A stretch of DNA of 64,000 bases from NCBI GenBank assembly GCA_050187415.1, contig JBFWXN010000009.1:44999-108998 (forward strand), read 5' to 3'. The stretch comes from Ga0077555 sp050187415 (GTDB lineage Bacteria > Pseudomonadota > Alphaproteobacteria > Rhizobiales > Hyphomicrobiaceae). A program made the translations under genes and the position numbers. Under the pieces are notes generated by a model, which saw only the letters and a program-made list of their open reading frames with translations, was not told the origin of the DNA and ran no database searches. Numbering within the stretch: position 1 is the stretch's first letter; the number at the start of each line of letters is the position of its first letter. Shown here piece by piece: positions 25,576 to 34,029 of this stretch.

Positions 25576-27183
25576 ATGCCACGAGAACTTCCAAGCGCAG
25601 CTCGGTTACGAGCGGCATCGTCGATCGTCGTCACTGTGGTGCTTGCCGCCATCGTGGCACCGTGCGACGCAACCGCCGCCGGATCGCGCCGGGAGACCGT
25701 GTCGATGGCATTGTCGTGCGAGGTTGTCGGTGGGCAGCCCCAAGTCGAGAAGGCCGAAAAGCAGACCTACGCGATTGTGGGCAAGCGCGAGCAGCAGACG
25801 TTGCGGGTGTGCAGCGGCCCCTCGGGCGCCAGTTGTCGGGACCTCGAGATCCACAAGTTCGCCTTCGACTGCGCGGGCAAGCCCGTGAACTGGGTTGACG
25901 CGGCGGCTGCCGGCGTGCGCGGCCAGCCCTGGAGGGCAACGCTCATCGACGCCCGCATGACGCTTCACTATTGGCCGGACGGGCCGAGCGTCGATCGCCG
26001 GTTGCCATTGACGCTTCCATCTGGTTTCGCGCCGCCACCGGCGGGCGGCCTCGACTTTTCGTCGCCAGCCCCCATGCACGTCGAGCAGACGTCTCCTCTC
26101 GAGGCGCCAGCTCCCTCTCTGGGCGAGATCGCGGAACCGTCACAAGCGAACGCGGGTGCGCCAAAGGTCACCTCGTTGCGCTTCGAGCGCCCGCCCGCGC
26201 ACGAGACTCACGATGCCGAGCCTGTTGGGCCCCGGCCGGCGCACCTCGTCGCGCTTCGAGACCGCCCCGTCCTGTCGGATGCGGCCGAAGTAGCGACGCC
26301 GCGCATGGCGCCGGTCGATCTCGGCTGGACGGCAACCGCGATCATCGATAGCGCCGGCAGGCGGGACTCGTGGTGGCGGCATCTCGTGCCGTCCGTCCTG
26401 CCCGACGAGCTTCTGACTGCGATTGGCATAGCGGCGCTATTGCTGTCGGCGACAGCCGTCGCTGCGCGGCAGCATGGCGCTCATCGCGTTTCGGGAAGCC
26501 GCGCGGCCACCATCGAACCAGCGCATGCAGATTTGCAAATGGAGCTGCCCGACCACAGCACCCGCGTCGAGGTTCCCCCACCAACGCACCCACGGCCCGC
26601 ACGTTCGGTTGCGGCGGATGACGGCGACGACCCTGTGGCCGAGTTGGCATCGGCGCTTCTGGACCCGGGTCCACCAGCGCAGCCGGCAGCCGACTGGTCG
26701 TCGCTCGTCGAGATGCGCGCGACCGCGGACGCGCTTCTCGAGCTCGTCCGGCAGATCGTTGCAGACCACGTACCGGAGGGCGCGGTCCGCGATGTGCTGG
26801 TCGCCGATCTCTCGGTCATCGCCGCGCGACTGCAGGGGCAGGAACTCGCCGATGCTCTGGCCGCCGGGCGAAAGGATCTGGCCGAGGCGATTTACAGTCA
26901 GGCCATTCTCGATCTCGAGCGTGCCCGCACTTTGTCGCGCATCGAGCACGAACGCGCGCTTCAGATTGTGGACGAGCAAATTCGATCGCCCGCAACGGTC
27001 GACGAGGCGTATGCCTTCCTCGGTGTCAATCCTCGGGCCGGCGCGCCTGTCGTCAAAAAGGTGGTCGATGCCCTGCGACAGAATTGGCACCCGGATCTCG
27101 CGGGCGACGAGACCGATCGTCGGGCGCGCGAGGAGCGAATGAAACAAATCAATGCGGCCTGGGACTTGATTCGGCTGCGTTGA
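25576..27183 (+). CDS. membrane protein with C-terminal J domain, unknown role
   Basis: A 535-residue protein with a Sec-type signal (residues 1-34, cleavage near ATAAG). A Cys-containing segment to about residue 150 probably lies in the periplasm, then a Pro-rich linker, a membrane helix at about 277-298 (ELLTAIGIAALLLSATAVAA), a helical region and finally a J domain at about 474-535 with HPD at 505-507. This topology puts the J domain in the cytoplasm, where it could recruit DnaK. The architecture is unusual and I do not recognise a named family. ATG at 25576 is used because the signal peptide begins there. Confidence 0.8.
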   Translation: MPRELPSAARLRAASSIVVTVVLAAIVAPCDATAAGSRRETVSMALSCEVVGGQPQVEKAEKQTYAIVGKREQQTLRVCSGPSGASCRDLEIHKFAFDCAGKPVNWVDAAAAGVRGQPWRATLIDARMTLHYWPDGPSVDRRLPLTLPSGFAPPPAGGLDFSSPAPMHVEQTSPLEAPAPSLGEIAEPSQANAGAPKVTSLRFERPPAHETHDAEPVGPRPAHLVALRDRPVLSDAAEVATPRMAPVDLGWTATAIIDSAGRRDSWWRHLVPSVLPDELLTAIGIAALLLSATAVAARQHGAHRVSGSRAATIEPAHADLQMELPDHSTRVEVPPPTHPRPARSVAADDGDDPVAELASALLDPGPPAQPAADWSSLVEMRATADALLELVRQIVADHVPEGAVRDVLVADLSVIAARLQGQELADALAAGRKDLAEAIYSQAILDLERARTLSRIEHERALQIVDEQIRSPATVDEAYAFLGVNPRAGAPVVKKVVDALRQNWHPDLAGDETDRRAREERMKQINAAWDLIRLR

Positions 27184-27275
27184 TCCGCGCCGCCAAGCGA
27201 TGGCCGGTTGTCGAATGCCGCCACCTTGCTTTATCTGCGTCGATCGGGCCGGGCGCCGAGCAGGGAGAAAAGCAC

Positions 27276-27857
27276 GTGCTGCTGCTGATCATCGGACTTG
27301 TCGTGTTCATCGGGATCCACATCCTTCCGACAACCCCCGATCTGCGGCGGGCGTTTGCCGATCGCTTCGGCGAGCAGGCATACAAGGGGGCCTTTTCTGT
27401 GGTGGCGCTGATCGGCTTCGCGCTGATCGTTTATGGCTACCACAAGATACAGCTCCACCCCGGCAAGAACCCGGTCCTTTGGTACGCGCCGCATTGGGGG
27501 CGGCACATTACCATGGCGTTGATGTTGCCCGTATTTCCACTTCTCGTCGCTGCCTATCTGCCCGGACGCATCGCAGGCGTGCTGCGCCATCCGATGGTCA
27601 CGGCGGTCAAGTTCTGGGCGTTGGCACATCTCTTCGTTCGGGGTGATCTTGCCTCGCTTCTGCTTTTTGTCGGTCTGCTGGCCTGGGCCGTATACGACCG
27701 CATCTCATTGAAGCGGCGCGAGGCTGCGGGCTTGGTCACCGTTCGTGCCGGGCCGGTGCGCAATGACGTGATCGCCATCGTCGTCGGCCTCGTGATCTAC
27801 GTGGTCTTCGTCAAATGGGGGCATCCCCTGCTCATTGGCGTCACAGTCATCCCCTGA
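27276..27857 (+). CDS. NnrU family membrane protein
   Basis: A 193-residue inner-membrane protein with about five to six helices. Family features include IGIHILPTTPDLRR near the N-terminus, GHHKI-like GYHKIQLHP, APHWGRHITMALML, and LWALAHLFVRGD-like FWALAHLFVRGDLAS. NnrU was first linked to nitrite/nitric-oxide reduction genes and is related to isoprenoid isomerase-like membrane proteins, but it is also common without denitrification genes, as here. GTG at 27276 follows CAGGGAG. Confidence 0.85.
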   Translation: MLLLIIGLVVFIGIHILPTTPDLRRAFADRFGEQAYKGAFSVVALIGFALIVYGYHKIQLHPGKNPVLWYAPHWGRHITMALMLPVFPLLVAAYLPGRIAGVLRHPMVTAVKFWALAHLFVRGDLASLLLFVGLLAWAVYDRISLKRREAAGLVTVRAGPVRNDVIAIVVGLVIYVVFVKWGHPLLIGVTVIP

Positions 27858-28034
27858 GAGCCGACACGTTTCCGCCTGAAATGCGGGGCAGGTTGCGACG
27901 GATTCGATCCATTCGGATGGGGTGCGGCGGGGGCCGGCTTTCGTTCTGGGGCGGGGCAAGGTATAGGTCGCCCTCCGCAGCCGCAGGGGCCGAGGATTTG
28001 ACAGTCCGGCCCGCTTCAGGAGACGCACGCGCCA

Positions 28035-28811
28035 ATGGTCGATCGCAACGACAGCTTCCTGCGCGAGGTGAACGAAGAGCTTCGCCGCGAGCAGTTCATG
28101 AAGCTTTGGGAGCGCTTCGGCGTGTTTGCCGTCGCCGGCGTGATTCTGCTGTTTGTCGGAGTCGGCGTCTACAAGTGGAACGAGTCCAGCCGTATCGCGC
28201 ACGAGCAGAAGGCGGGCGCTCGTTTCGAGGCGGCAATGCAGCTCGCAGCGGACGGCAAAGCGGCTGACGCCCAGAAAGCGTTCGACGAGATCGCGAAGGA
28301 CGGCCCGGCGGGATATGCCGCCCTGGCCCGGTTGCGCGGCGCCGCCGAGCATGTCAAAGCCGGCCGGACCGCGGATGCGCTCGCTGCGTACGAGGCGCTG
28401 GCTGCCGGAACGGATTTCGATCCGTTGTTGCGTGATTTTGCCACGCTGCAGGCTGCGATGTTGAGATTGGACCAAGCCGACTGGACGGAGATGAAGAATC
28501 GCCTGACACCGCTACTGGATGATAATCAGGCGTGGCATGCCGAAGCTCGCGAGCTACTCGGGGTCGCAGCATTGAAAGCGGGACGAAGTGATGAGGCGAC
28601 CAAGCTGTTCGAGCAGCTTCTGGGCGATCGGGCGACGACAGCGGGGATGAGCCGTCGAGTGCAGGAATTGCTGGCAGTGCTGACGGACCGCGCTGGCTCC
28701 AAGGGTGGGGCGAGCGCCCCAGCCACGCCTGCTGGCGAGAAAAGCGACAAGGCGGCGCCGCCGTCTGCGAACGCCAACGACAAAGCGTCGGAGCCTGCGA
28801 CGAAGAACTGA
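28035..28811 (+). CDS. YfgM-like tetratricopeptide membrane protein
   Basis: A 258-residue inner-membrane protein with an N-terminal anchor around residues 30-47 (FGVFAVAGVILLFVGVGVY) and a periplasmic TPR-like domain (GYAALARLRGAAEHVKAGR, ELLGVAALKAGRSDEATKLFEQLL). The C-terminus is an Ala/Lys/Ser-rich low-complexity tail. YfgM binds the SecYEG translocon and periplasmic chaperones in E. coli. Conserved gene order yfgM-bamB is kept here, 21 bases apart. The usual following gene der is absent from this window. Confidence 0.85.
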   Translation: MVDRNDSFLREVNEELRREQFMKLWERFGVFAVAGVILLFVGVGVYKWNESSRIAHEQKAGARFEAAMQLAADGKAADAQKAFDEIAKDGPAGYAALARLRGAAEHVKAGRTADALAAYEALAAGTDFDPLLRDFATLQAAMLRLDQADWTEMKNRLTPLLDDNQAWHAEARELLGVAALKAGRSDEATKLFEQLLGDRATTAGMSRRVQELLAVLTDRAGSKGGASAPATPAGEKSDKAAPPSANANDKASEPATKN

Positions 28812-28832
28812 TGACGGACGGGGGTCTGGTCG

Positions 28833-30200
28833 ATGCGGTCTGCTGGGGAGAGAACGAGACGGCACGGTCGGCGAGGCCTGCAAGCCATGGCTGGCGGGCT
28901 TTCGTTGCTGGTCGCCATCTCGGCTGTTGGCTGTGCTGGCGGCGAGCCGCAGCTTCCCAAGCTGAGCGACCTCAATCCGTTCGCTGAGAAAGAAGTTCCA
29001 CTGCCTGGCAAGCGCATTCCGGTCGCACTGACCGAGAGCCACGCAGGGCTCGATGTCGCACCTGCTGACAGGCCGATCGTCCTGCCTCCGGCCCAGTCGA
29101 ACGAGTCATGGACCCAACCCGGTGGCACACCGCTCAATGCGTCCGGGCATGTGGCGCTCGGTTCCAGCTTGCGCCAGATATGGAGCGCCGACGCTGGCAC
29201 CGGATCGAGCGGCTACGGCAAGCTTACGGCAAGTCCCATCGTCTCCGATGGCCGCGTCTACGTGCTCGACACGCGCGGCCGCGTCACCGCATTCTCGCCA
29301 ACCGGGTCTCAGGCATGGAGAGTGTCGGTCACGCCGGCGTCCGAGAAGGATCTCAACGGCTATGGAGGCGGTTTGGCCGCCGACAGCGGTCGCATCTACG
29401 TCGCGACAGGATACGGTTGGGTCGTGGCGCTGGATGGCCAAAGCGGCAAGAAGCTTTGGGAGAAAAATCTTTCGTCTCCGATTAGGTCGTCTCCGACGGC
29501 GGCCGAAGGACGTGTGTTCGTTGTCTCCGCCGATGGCGTTGCGCGGGCACTCGCCGCCGCTGATGGCGCGGAGCTGTGGACGCACCAGGGGCTGATCGAG
29601 AAGGCATCACTGCTGACCAACGCCAGCCCCGCCGTCGCCGGGGATCTCGTCATCATGCCCTATCCGTCCGGCGAGGTCGTCGCTTTGCGTATTGCGGACG
29701 GTCAGCCGGCATGGACGGAATCGCTGGCCCGCACGCGTGTCGCCTCGTCTCTGGGATCGATGACCGATGCGGCGCGACCGGTCGTAGATGGCGGCGCCGT
29801 GTTTGCCGTCGGTCATTCGGGCCGAATGGTCGCGACGACGGTGCGTGACGGGCAGCGGCTGTGGTCACTGAGCGTCCCCGGCATTCAGGCGCCGGCTGTC
29901 GCCGGTGATAACATCTTTGTCGTCGATACGGGCGGCCAACTCATGGCGATCACGCGGAGAGACGGCAAAGTCGCCTGGACAACGCGATTGCCGGGGACAA
30001 CCACGTGGTCCGGGCCGGTCCTTGCAGGTAACCGCCTGTGGCTGACATCGAACAAAGGCCAGCTTGTCGGCGCGCAAGCTTCGACCGGCAAAGTCGACGT
30101 GGAACTCAAGCTCAGCGGACCGAGCTATATCGCTCCGATTGTCGCGGGCGGCCGTCTTTTCGTGCTCACCGACGCGGCTCGACTGATCGCCTTTCAATAA
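28833..30200 (+). CDS. bamB: outer-membrane assembly lipoprotein BamB
   Basis: A 455-residue PQQ-repeat beta-propeller lipoprotein of the BAM complex that inserts beta-barrel proteins into the outer membrane. A lipobox-like SAVGC near residue 34 follows a hydrophobic segment (GGLSLLVAISAVGC), and at least six PQQ/WD-like blades are visible (GRVYVLDTRGRVTAF, GRIYVATGYGWVVALDGQSGKKLWEK, NRLWLTSNKGQLVGAQASTG, GRLFVLTDAARLIAF, among others). Starts at ATG 28833; an internal ATG at 28887 would also keep the signal. It follows yfgM in the conserved pair. Confidence 0.9.
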   Translation: MRSAGERTRRHGRRGLQAMAGGLSLLVAISAVGCAGGEPQLPKLSDLNPFAEKEVPLPGKRIPVALTESHAGLDVAPADRPIVLPPAQSNESWTQPGGTPLNASGHVALGSSLRQIWSADAGTGSSGYGKLTASPIVSDGRVYVLDTRGRVTAFSPTGSQAWRVSVTPASEKDLNGYGGGLAADSGRIYVATGYGWVVALDGQSGKKLWEKNLSSPIRSSPTAAEGRVFVVSADGVARALAAADGAELWTHQGLIEKASLLTNASPAVAGDLVIMPYPSGEVVALRIADGQPAWTESLARTRVASSLGSMTDAARPVVDGGAVFAVGHSGRMVATTVRDGQRLWSLSVPGIQAPAVAGDNIFVVDTGGQLMAITRRDGKVAWTTRLPGTTTWSGPVLAGNRLWLTSNKGQLVGAQASTGKVDVELKLSGPSYIAPIVAGGRLFVLTDAARLIAFQ

Positions 30201-30242
30201 GTCGGCACGGCAACAACAGTACCGGCGCGAGCACCAATGTCA

Positions 30243-30326
30243 TCAAATCGGAGCCGCGTGAACCGCCGCCGTGACCGCCAGTAGCAGCGCGGCGCATAAA
30301 AATCCCGCTGTCATGAGCATTCGCAT
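30243..30326 (-). CDS. very short secreted or membrane peptide (27 residues)
   Basis: An ORF of 28 codons with a near-ideal ribosome binding site (GCGGAGGCAATAG before ATG). The peptide is a hydrophobic helix with one basic residue near the start (RMLMTAGFLCAALLLAVTAA) and ends HAAPI, like a bare signal peptide with a predicted cleavage site, or an entericidin-like membrane peptide. No homologue recognised. It lies antisense-free in the gap after bamB. Confidence 0.4.
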   Translation of the reverse strand: MRMLMTAGFLCAALLLAVTAAVHAAPI

Positions 30327-30569
30327 CTATTGCCTCCGCAATCGTGCGCCGGGCATCTGCATAGCCGATGCAACCGGGCGTTTCGTTAGCGGAAATATGG
30401 CGATTGGAACTCACAGCTGAAGGCGCCGTAAACTGGACGTGAGCCAAGTTGATAAAGCGCTCGCCCCCGTCGGCCACTCATCGTATCCACGCGACCTGCA
30501 AGTCTTGCGCCGGCAGGCAGGGAAATAAAGTCAGCAGCCGGTTCGATCGGCCGCGGCAGCACCGGACTA
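30327..30569. other. intergenic stretch without supported gene
   Basis: About 240 bases between the tiny peptide frame and the small protein at 30570. Open frames of up to 103 codons exist on the minus strand, but they run through the coding and RBS regions of neighbours and show no family features. No RNA gene seen. Confidence 0.4.
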
Positions 30570-30812
30570 TCAGCCTTCTGTCGTCTGCTTAACCTCGCGT
30601 GCAAGCTTCTTGACCAACTCCTCGTCGAGCAGCGGGGCTCGCCGTTCCTTCGCCACGTGTGACGGCTCATCACCGGTTTCGTCGCCCACCGTCACGGGAT
30701 CACTCGCTGGAAATGTCGCGTCGAGCGCTTCGTCCAGGTCATGGTTGTCTCGGCCTTTGCGCCCGGTTCCGGGAACCTGCTTTTCATTAGGGTCTTGCTT
30801 TTGCTTTGTCAT
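30570..30812 (-). CDS. small charged protein with DATFPASDP motif
   Basis: An 80-residue hydrophilic protein rich in Asp, Glu, Lys and Arg, with HDLDEALDATFPASDPVTVG in the middle. The same (D/E)ALxxTFPASDP motif appears in many short proteobacterial proteins of unknown role. The ATG at 30812 is preferred over 30830 because GGAGGATCCC lies right before it. No membrane segment. It reads in the same direction as moaB upstream of it on the minus strand? No: it lies 88 bases downstream of nothing recognisable and is convergent with bamB. Confidence 0.55.
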   Translation of the reverse strand: MTKQKQDPNEKQVPGTGRKGRDNHDLDEALDATFPASDPVTVGDETGDEPSHVAKERRAPLLDEELVKKLAREVKQTTEG

Positions 30813-30900
30813 GGGATCCTCCTCCGTCACATGACCTTGAAACGGCCGGAGTCCACATTGCGTTCCCCTGCGCTCTGCCAGAGCCTCTCCAATGGCGTAC

Positions 30901-31440
30901 TTAGTTCTGACGATGTTCGTTGAGCCGGGGCATGATCTCGACGAAGTTGCAGGGCCGATGCCGGTTGTCGAGTTGCCACTTCAGAATTCCGTTCCAACCG
31001 TCGCGGCAAGCGCCCGTCGAGCCCGGTAAGCAGAAGATATACGTGCCGTTGGTGACGCCGCCGCAAGCGCGCGACTGAATGGTCGAGGTCGCGATTTTCT
31101 CGAACGAGATCATGTGGAACACCGCCGAGAACCCGTCGATCTCCTTTTCGAACAGCGGACGCACAGCTTCGGGCGTGACGTCACGGCCGGTGAAGCCGGT
31201 GCCTCCGGTAGTGATCACAACGTCCACCATGGGGTCGGCGACCCAGGCTTGCACCTTGGCGCGGATCTGCGCGACGTCATCCTTCACGATCGCCCGCTCG
31301 GCCAACTCGTGCCCTGCCTCGGCGATCATCTCGGCCAGCGCCCCCCCCGATTTGTCATCGGCGAGACTTCGCGTGTCCGAAACCGCAAGCACCGCGATGC
31401 GGACCGGGATGAAGGGGCGGCTCTCGTCGAGCTTCGGCAT
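30901..31440 (-). CDS. moaB: molybdenum cofactor biosynthesis protein B
   Basis: A 179-residue MoaB/MogA-family protein that acts on molybdopterin, adenylylating it before metal insertion. Visible motifs: ITTGGTGFTGRDVTPEAV, the Thr/Gly-rich MPT-binding block; RIAVLAVSDTRS at the start of the Rossmann-like core; and IFCLPGSTGACRDGWNGIL near the C-terminus. ATG at 31440 is used; the frame is open to 31485. A molybdenum enzyme (35799-39420) lies 4.4 kb upstream on the same strand and would depend on this cofactor. Confidence 0.9.
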   Translation of the reverse strand: MPKLDESRPFIPVRIAVLAVSDTRSLADDKSGGALAEMIAEAGHELAERAIVKDDVAQIRAKVQAWVADPMVDVVITTGGTGFTGRDVTPEAVRPLFEKEIDGFSAVFHMISFEKIATSTIQSRACGGVTNGTYIFCLPGSTGACRDGWNGILKWQLDNRHRPCNFVEIMPRLNEHRQN

Positions 31441-31578
31441 GGCTGCACATCTTTCAGATTCGTCGCCGCCGAGCGTCCAAAGCAATCGAGGCGCTGGCGC
31501 CCGTTTCTAGCATATCGCCTCGGCACATCACTCGAAACAGGCGCATCACGCCATTCCGGTGCGAGCCCTTCGGCGGCT

Positions 31579-33918
31579 CTAGCCTTGCGTGGCCGATAGA
31601 CTCTCCGACCTGACGACGTGGTTCGAGATCAGCGATTTGATCTCGGTGGGAGAATATCCAGCCTCTGCCAGCACATCCGCCGTATGTTCGCCCAGCAGTG
31701 GGGTCACGCGGCCCTCGGTCGATGCCGTATTCGAAAACTGAACCGAGTGCCACAGAACTCTGAGACGGCCGCCTGTGGGATGCTGGCGAACGGCAACCAT
31801 ATCATTGGCAACGACGTGGGGCTCTTCGAGGAAAATCTCGGCATGTCCCGCCGCCGCTTCCACCGCCGGCACCCGCGCGGCTTCGAGTGCAGCGAGCACA
31901 TCCGCAACCCGCCGTCCGGCGAATGCTCGCTCCAACGCACCGGCGAACGGAGCATTATTGGGATGGCGCCCTCCAGGAGACTCCAACGCGGTTGCGTCCG
32001 GCCACGGCACACCCGCCACCTTGCAGACGCCGTGCTGCTCGGCCTCGTCCTCCGCCACGACATAGATCCACCCGTCGCCGAGCCTGAACAGACGGTGGAA
32101 CGGACCGAGCCCCATCTGCGCCTTGTCCGCGAGCTGTCGCTCGGCTCGCCCTGCATACTTCGTGAACCAGGCCGACGACAGCACGATGCCGGCCGATAAC
32201 AGGTTGCCATAGACGTTCTGCACCTGCCCCGTGCGCTTGCGAACGTAAAGCGCGAGGATCGTGCCGAACGCGCCCATCGCCCCGTTGGTATAGTCGGTCG
32301 GCGCGAGTTGAGCCGGGAAAACAGGCGGATTCTCGGGTCCGCCCTGCGCTCGCGACATACCCATGTAGGCTTGCGCCAGCGGATCTATGCCAGGGCGCTT
32401 CGAGTAGGGGCCCGTGTAGCCATACCCGGTCAAATGAGTCTCGATCAGTCGCGGATTGATGGCGAGCCCGATGCCCATCCGCTCGGTTGCCTTCGGCCTG
32501 AGATTGGCGAGCAGCACGTCGGCCTTCGCCGCGATCCGCTGCACGACCTTGCGGCCTTCTTCCTTCGAGGTGTCGACGCAAACCGACCGCTTGTTGAAGT
32601 TGAGCGCATAAAAGTACGTCCGCCCGATGGGCCGGGAGATATCGCCCGCCGGAGGCTCGAGCTTGATCATGTCGGCGCCGAGATCGGCCAGAATGCGCCC
32701 AGCCGTGGGGCCTGCGATCAGGTTGGTGATCTCGAGCACGCGGATGCCCGAGAGCGGCGGTGGATCGGTGGCCTCGTCTTCGGCATTCGCTATGGCCGGC
32801 GAGGCCGCGACACCCGGCTCGCCGATCGCGAGCGACGACACGGGCACGGGCGCTTGGCGAGGCCCTTGAATCCTGCCTGGCGTCCCGCTCATTTCGACGG
32901 GAACGCCCATCTGCACGATCGCGCCCACCGCCGGATCCTCGAGCGCCACGACCATGCCGTTGTGCAGCACCTGCGGATCGTCGAAGCCCTCTTCGGTGAG
33001 CCGTGCCGGGGCAAACGGCACGTCCGCCTCCTCGAACAGCTTCGCCCATTCAGCGAGCGGCCGACGTTTGATGGCCGCGGCAACGGCCGACCTCATCTCC
33101 TCGTCGTCGACAGGGGTCAGCGGCGCGCGACCGCCGACCATACGGGGCTCTTGGATCAGCTCGCCGAGGCCGAACAGCCGCGCCGCAATGTTGATAAAGG
33201 CCTCGTGCACGCAGCCGAGTTGGACCCAATGTCCGTCGGCGCATTCATAGAGGCTGTAGAAGGGCGCGCTGCCGGCCGGGTGGGTCTGGAAGACGTGCCG
33301 CTTGATCTTCTCGCCGTCGGCCTTGGTCATATAGAGGCAGGCGCCGGCCATGAGCGATGTTTCGACCGCGCGCCCGCGACCGGTGTCTTCGCGTGCGAGG
33401 ATTGCGGCCGCAATGCCGTTGCAGGCAAGCAGCGCCGCGCCCACGCTCGGCAGCGGATGAACCGTGTGCACGGGCGCCGGCCGGAACCCCGGGAGTCCGC
33501 CCAGCAGGCCGGTCCGGGCCAGCACCAGATCCTCGATCGGCGGCTCGTCCTTCCAGCGCCCCGACTTGCCGTAGGCCGTGATCGAGCACGCCACGAGCCG
33601 CGGATTGAGCGCCTTCAGCCTGGCCCATGCGATCAGCGCCTGCCGGGGCGACGACGGCGCGAAATCCTGGACCAGAACATCGGCTTTGGTAATCAACGCG
33701 AGCAGCGCTTCGCTTCCATCCGAGCCATCGAGATCGAGGCGAACGGTGGACTTGCCGCGATCCCAGACCACGAAGCCGCCGTCTCGGAAATCCGGCGCAT
33801 TCTTCTCGATCACGCGCACGACCTTCGCTCCGTGATCGGAAAGGAACATCGTGGCGAGTGCCGCTGCCGGCCCCGAGCTCACGTCGATGACCGTTATCCC
33901 CTCGAGTGCACCTGCCAT
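31579..33918 (-). CDS. tandem class III (CaiB/BaiF) CoA-transferase
   Basis: A 779-residue protein made of two full family modules. Module 1 starts at residue 5 (LEGITVIDVSSGPAAALATM) and module 2 near residue 393 (LSGIRVLEITNLIAGPTAGR), both followed by the AD(V/M)L strand and typical GYG/AYGxSG segments (SITAYGKSGRW, LTGYGYTGPY). Each is shorter than a free-standing subunit of about 400 residues. A fused pair can act as the interlocked dimer that the family forms from two chains. Both modules may not be catalytic. It starts at ATG 33918 and lies upstream of a long minus-strand run of redox genes. Confidence 0.9.
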   Translation of the reverse strand: MAGALEGITVIDVSSGPAAALATMFLSDHGAKVVRVIEKNAPDFRDGGFVVWDRGKSTVRLDLDGSDGSEALLALITKADVLVQDFAPSSPRQALIAWARLKALNPRLVACSITAYGKSGRWKDEPPIEDLVLARTGLLGGLPGFRPAPVHTVHPLPSVGAALLACNGIAAAILAREDTGRGRAVETSLMAGACLYMTKADGEKIKRHVFQTHPAGSAPFYSLYECADGHWVQLGCVHEAFINIAARLFGLGELIQEPRMVGGRAPLTPVDDEEMRSAVAAAIKRRPLAEWAKLFEEADVPFAPARLTEEGFDDPQVLHNGMVVALEDPAVGAIVQMGVPVEMSGTPGRIQGPRQAPVPVSSLAIGEPGVAASPAIANAEDEATDPPPLSGIRVLEITNLIAGPTAGRILADLGADMIKLEPPAGDISRPIGRTYFYALNFNKRSVCVDTSKEEGRKVVQRIAAKADVLLANLRPKATERMGIGLAINPRLIETHLTGYGYTGPYSKRPGIDPLAQAYMGMSRAQGGPENPPVFPAQLAPTDYTNGAMGAFGTILALYVRKRTGQVQNVYGNLLSAGIVLSSAWFTKYAGRAERQLADKAQMGLGPFHRLFRLGDGWIYVVAEDEAEQHGVCKVAGVPWPDATALESPGGRHPNNAPFAGALERAFAGRRVADVLAALEAARVPAVEAAAGHAEIFLEEPHVVANDMVAVRQHPTGGRLRVLWHSVQFSNTASTEGRVTPLLGEHTADVLAEAGYSPTEIKSLISNHVVRSESLSATQG

Positions 33919-34029
33919 TGAAGCTCCCGTCAGGGCTCGCGCCGCCCTGCCTCCATTCAGCCGGACAGCCTCTCAGGGGAGGCACCTCGCGCCACGCACC
34001 CGAGCGGTAGCCGATTCATTGCCCGCACC

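Noticed and set aside
32308..33921. 537-codon plus-strand open frame
   Set aside because: Antisense to the tandem CoA-transferase; sequence is rich in Arg, Gly, His and Asp with no domain.
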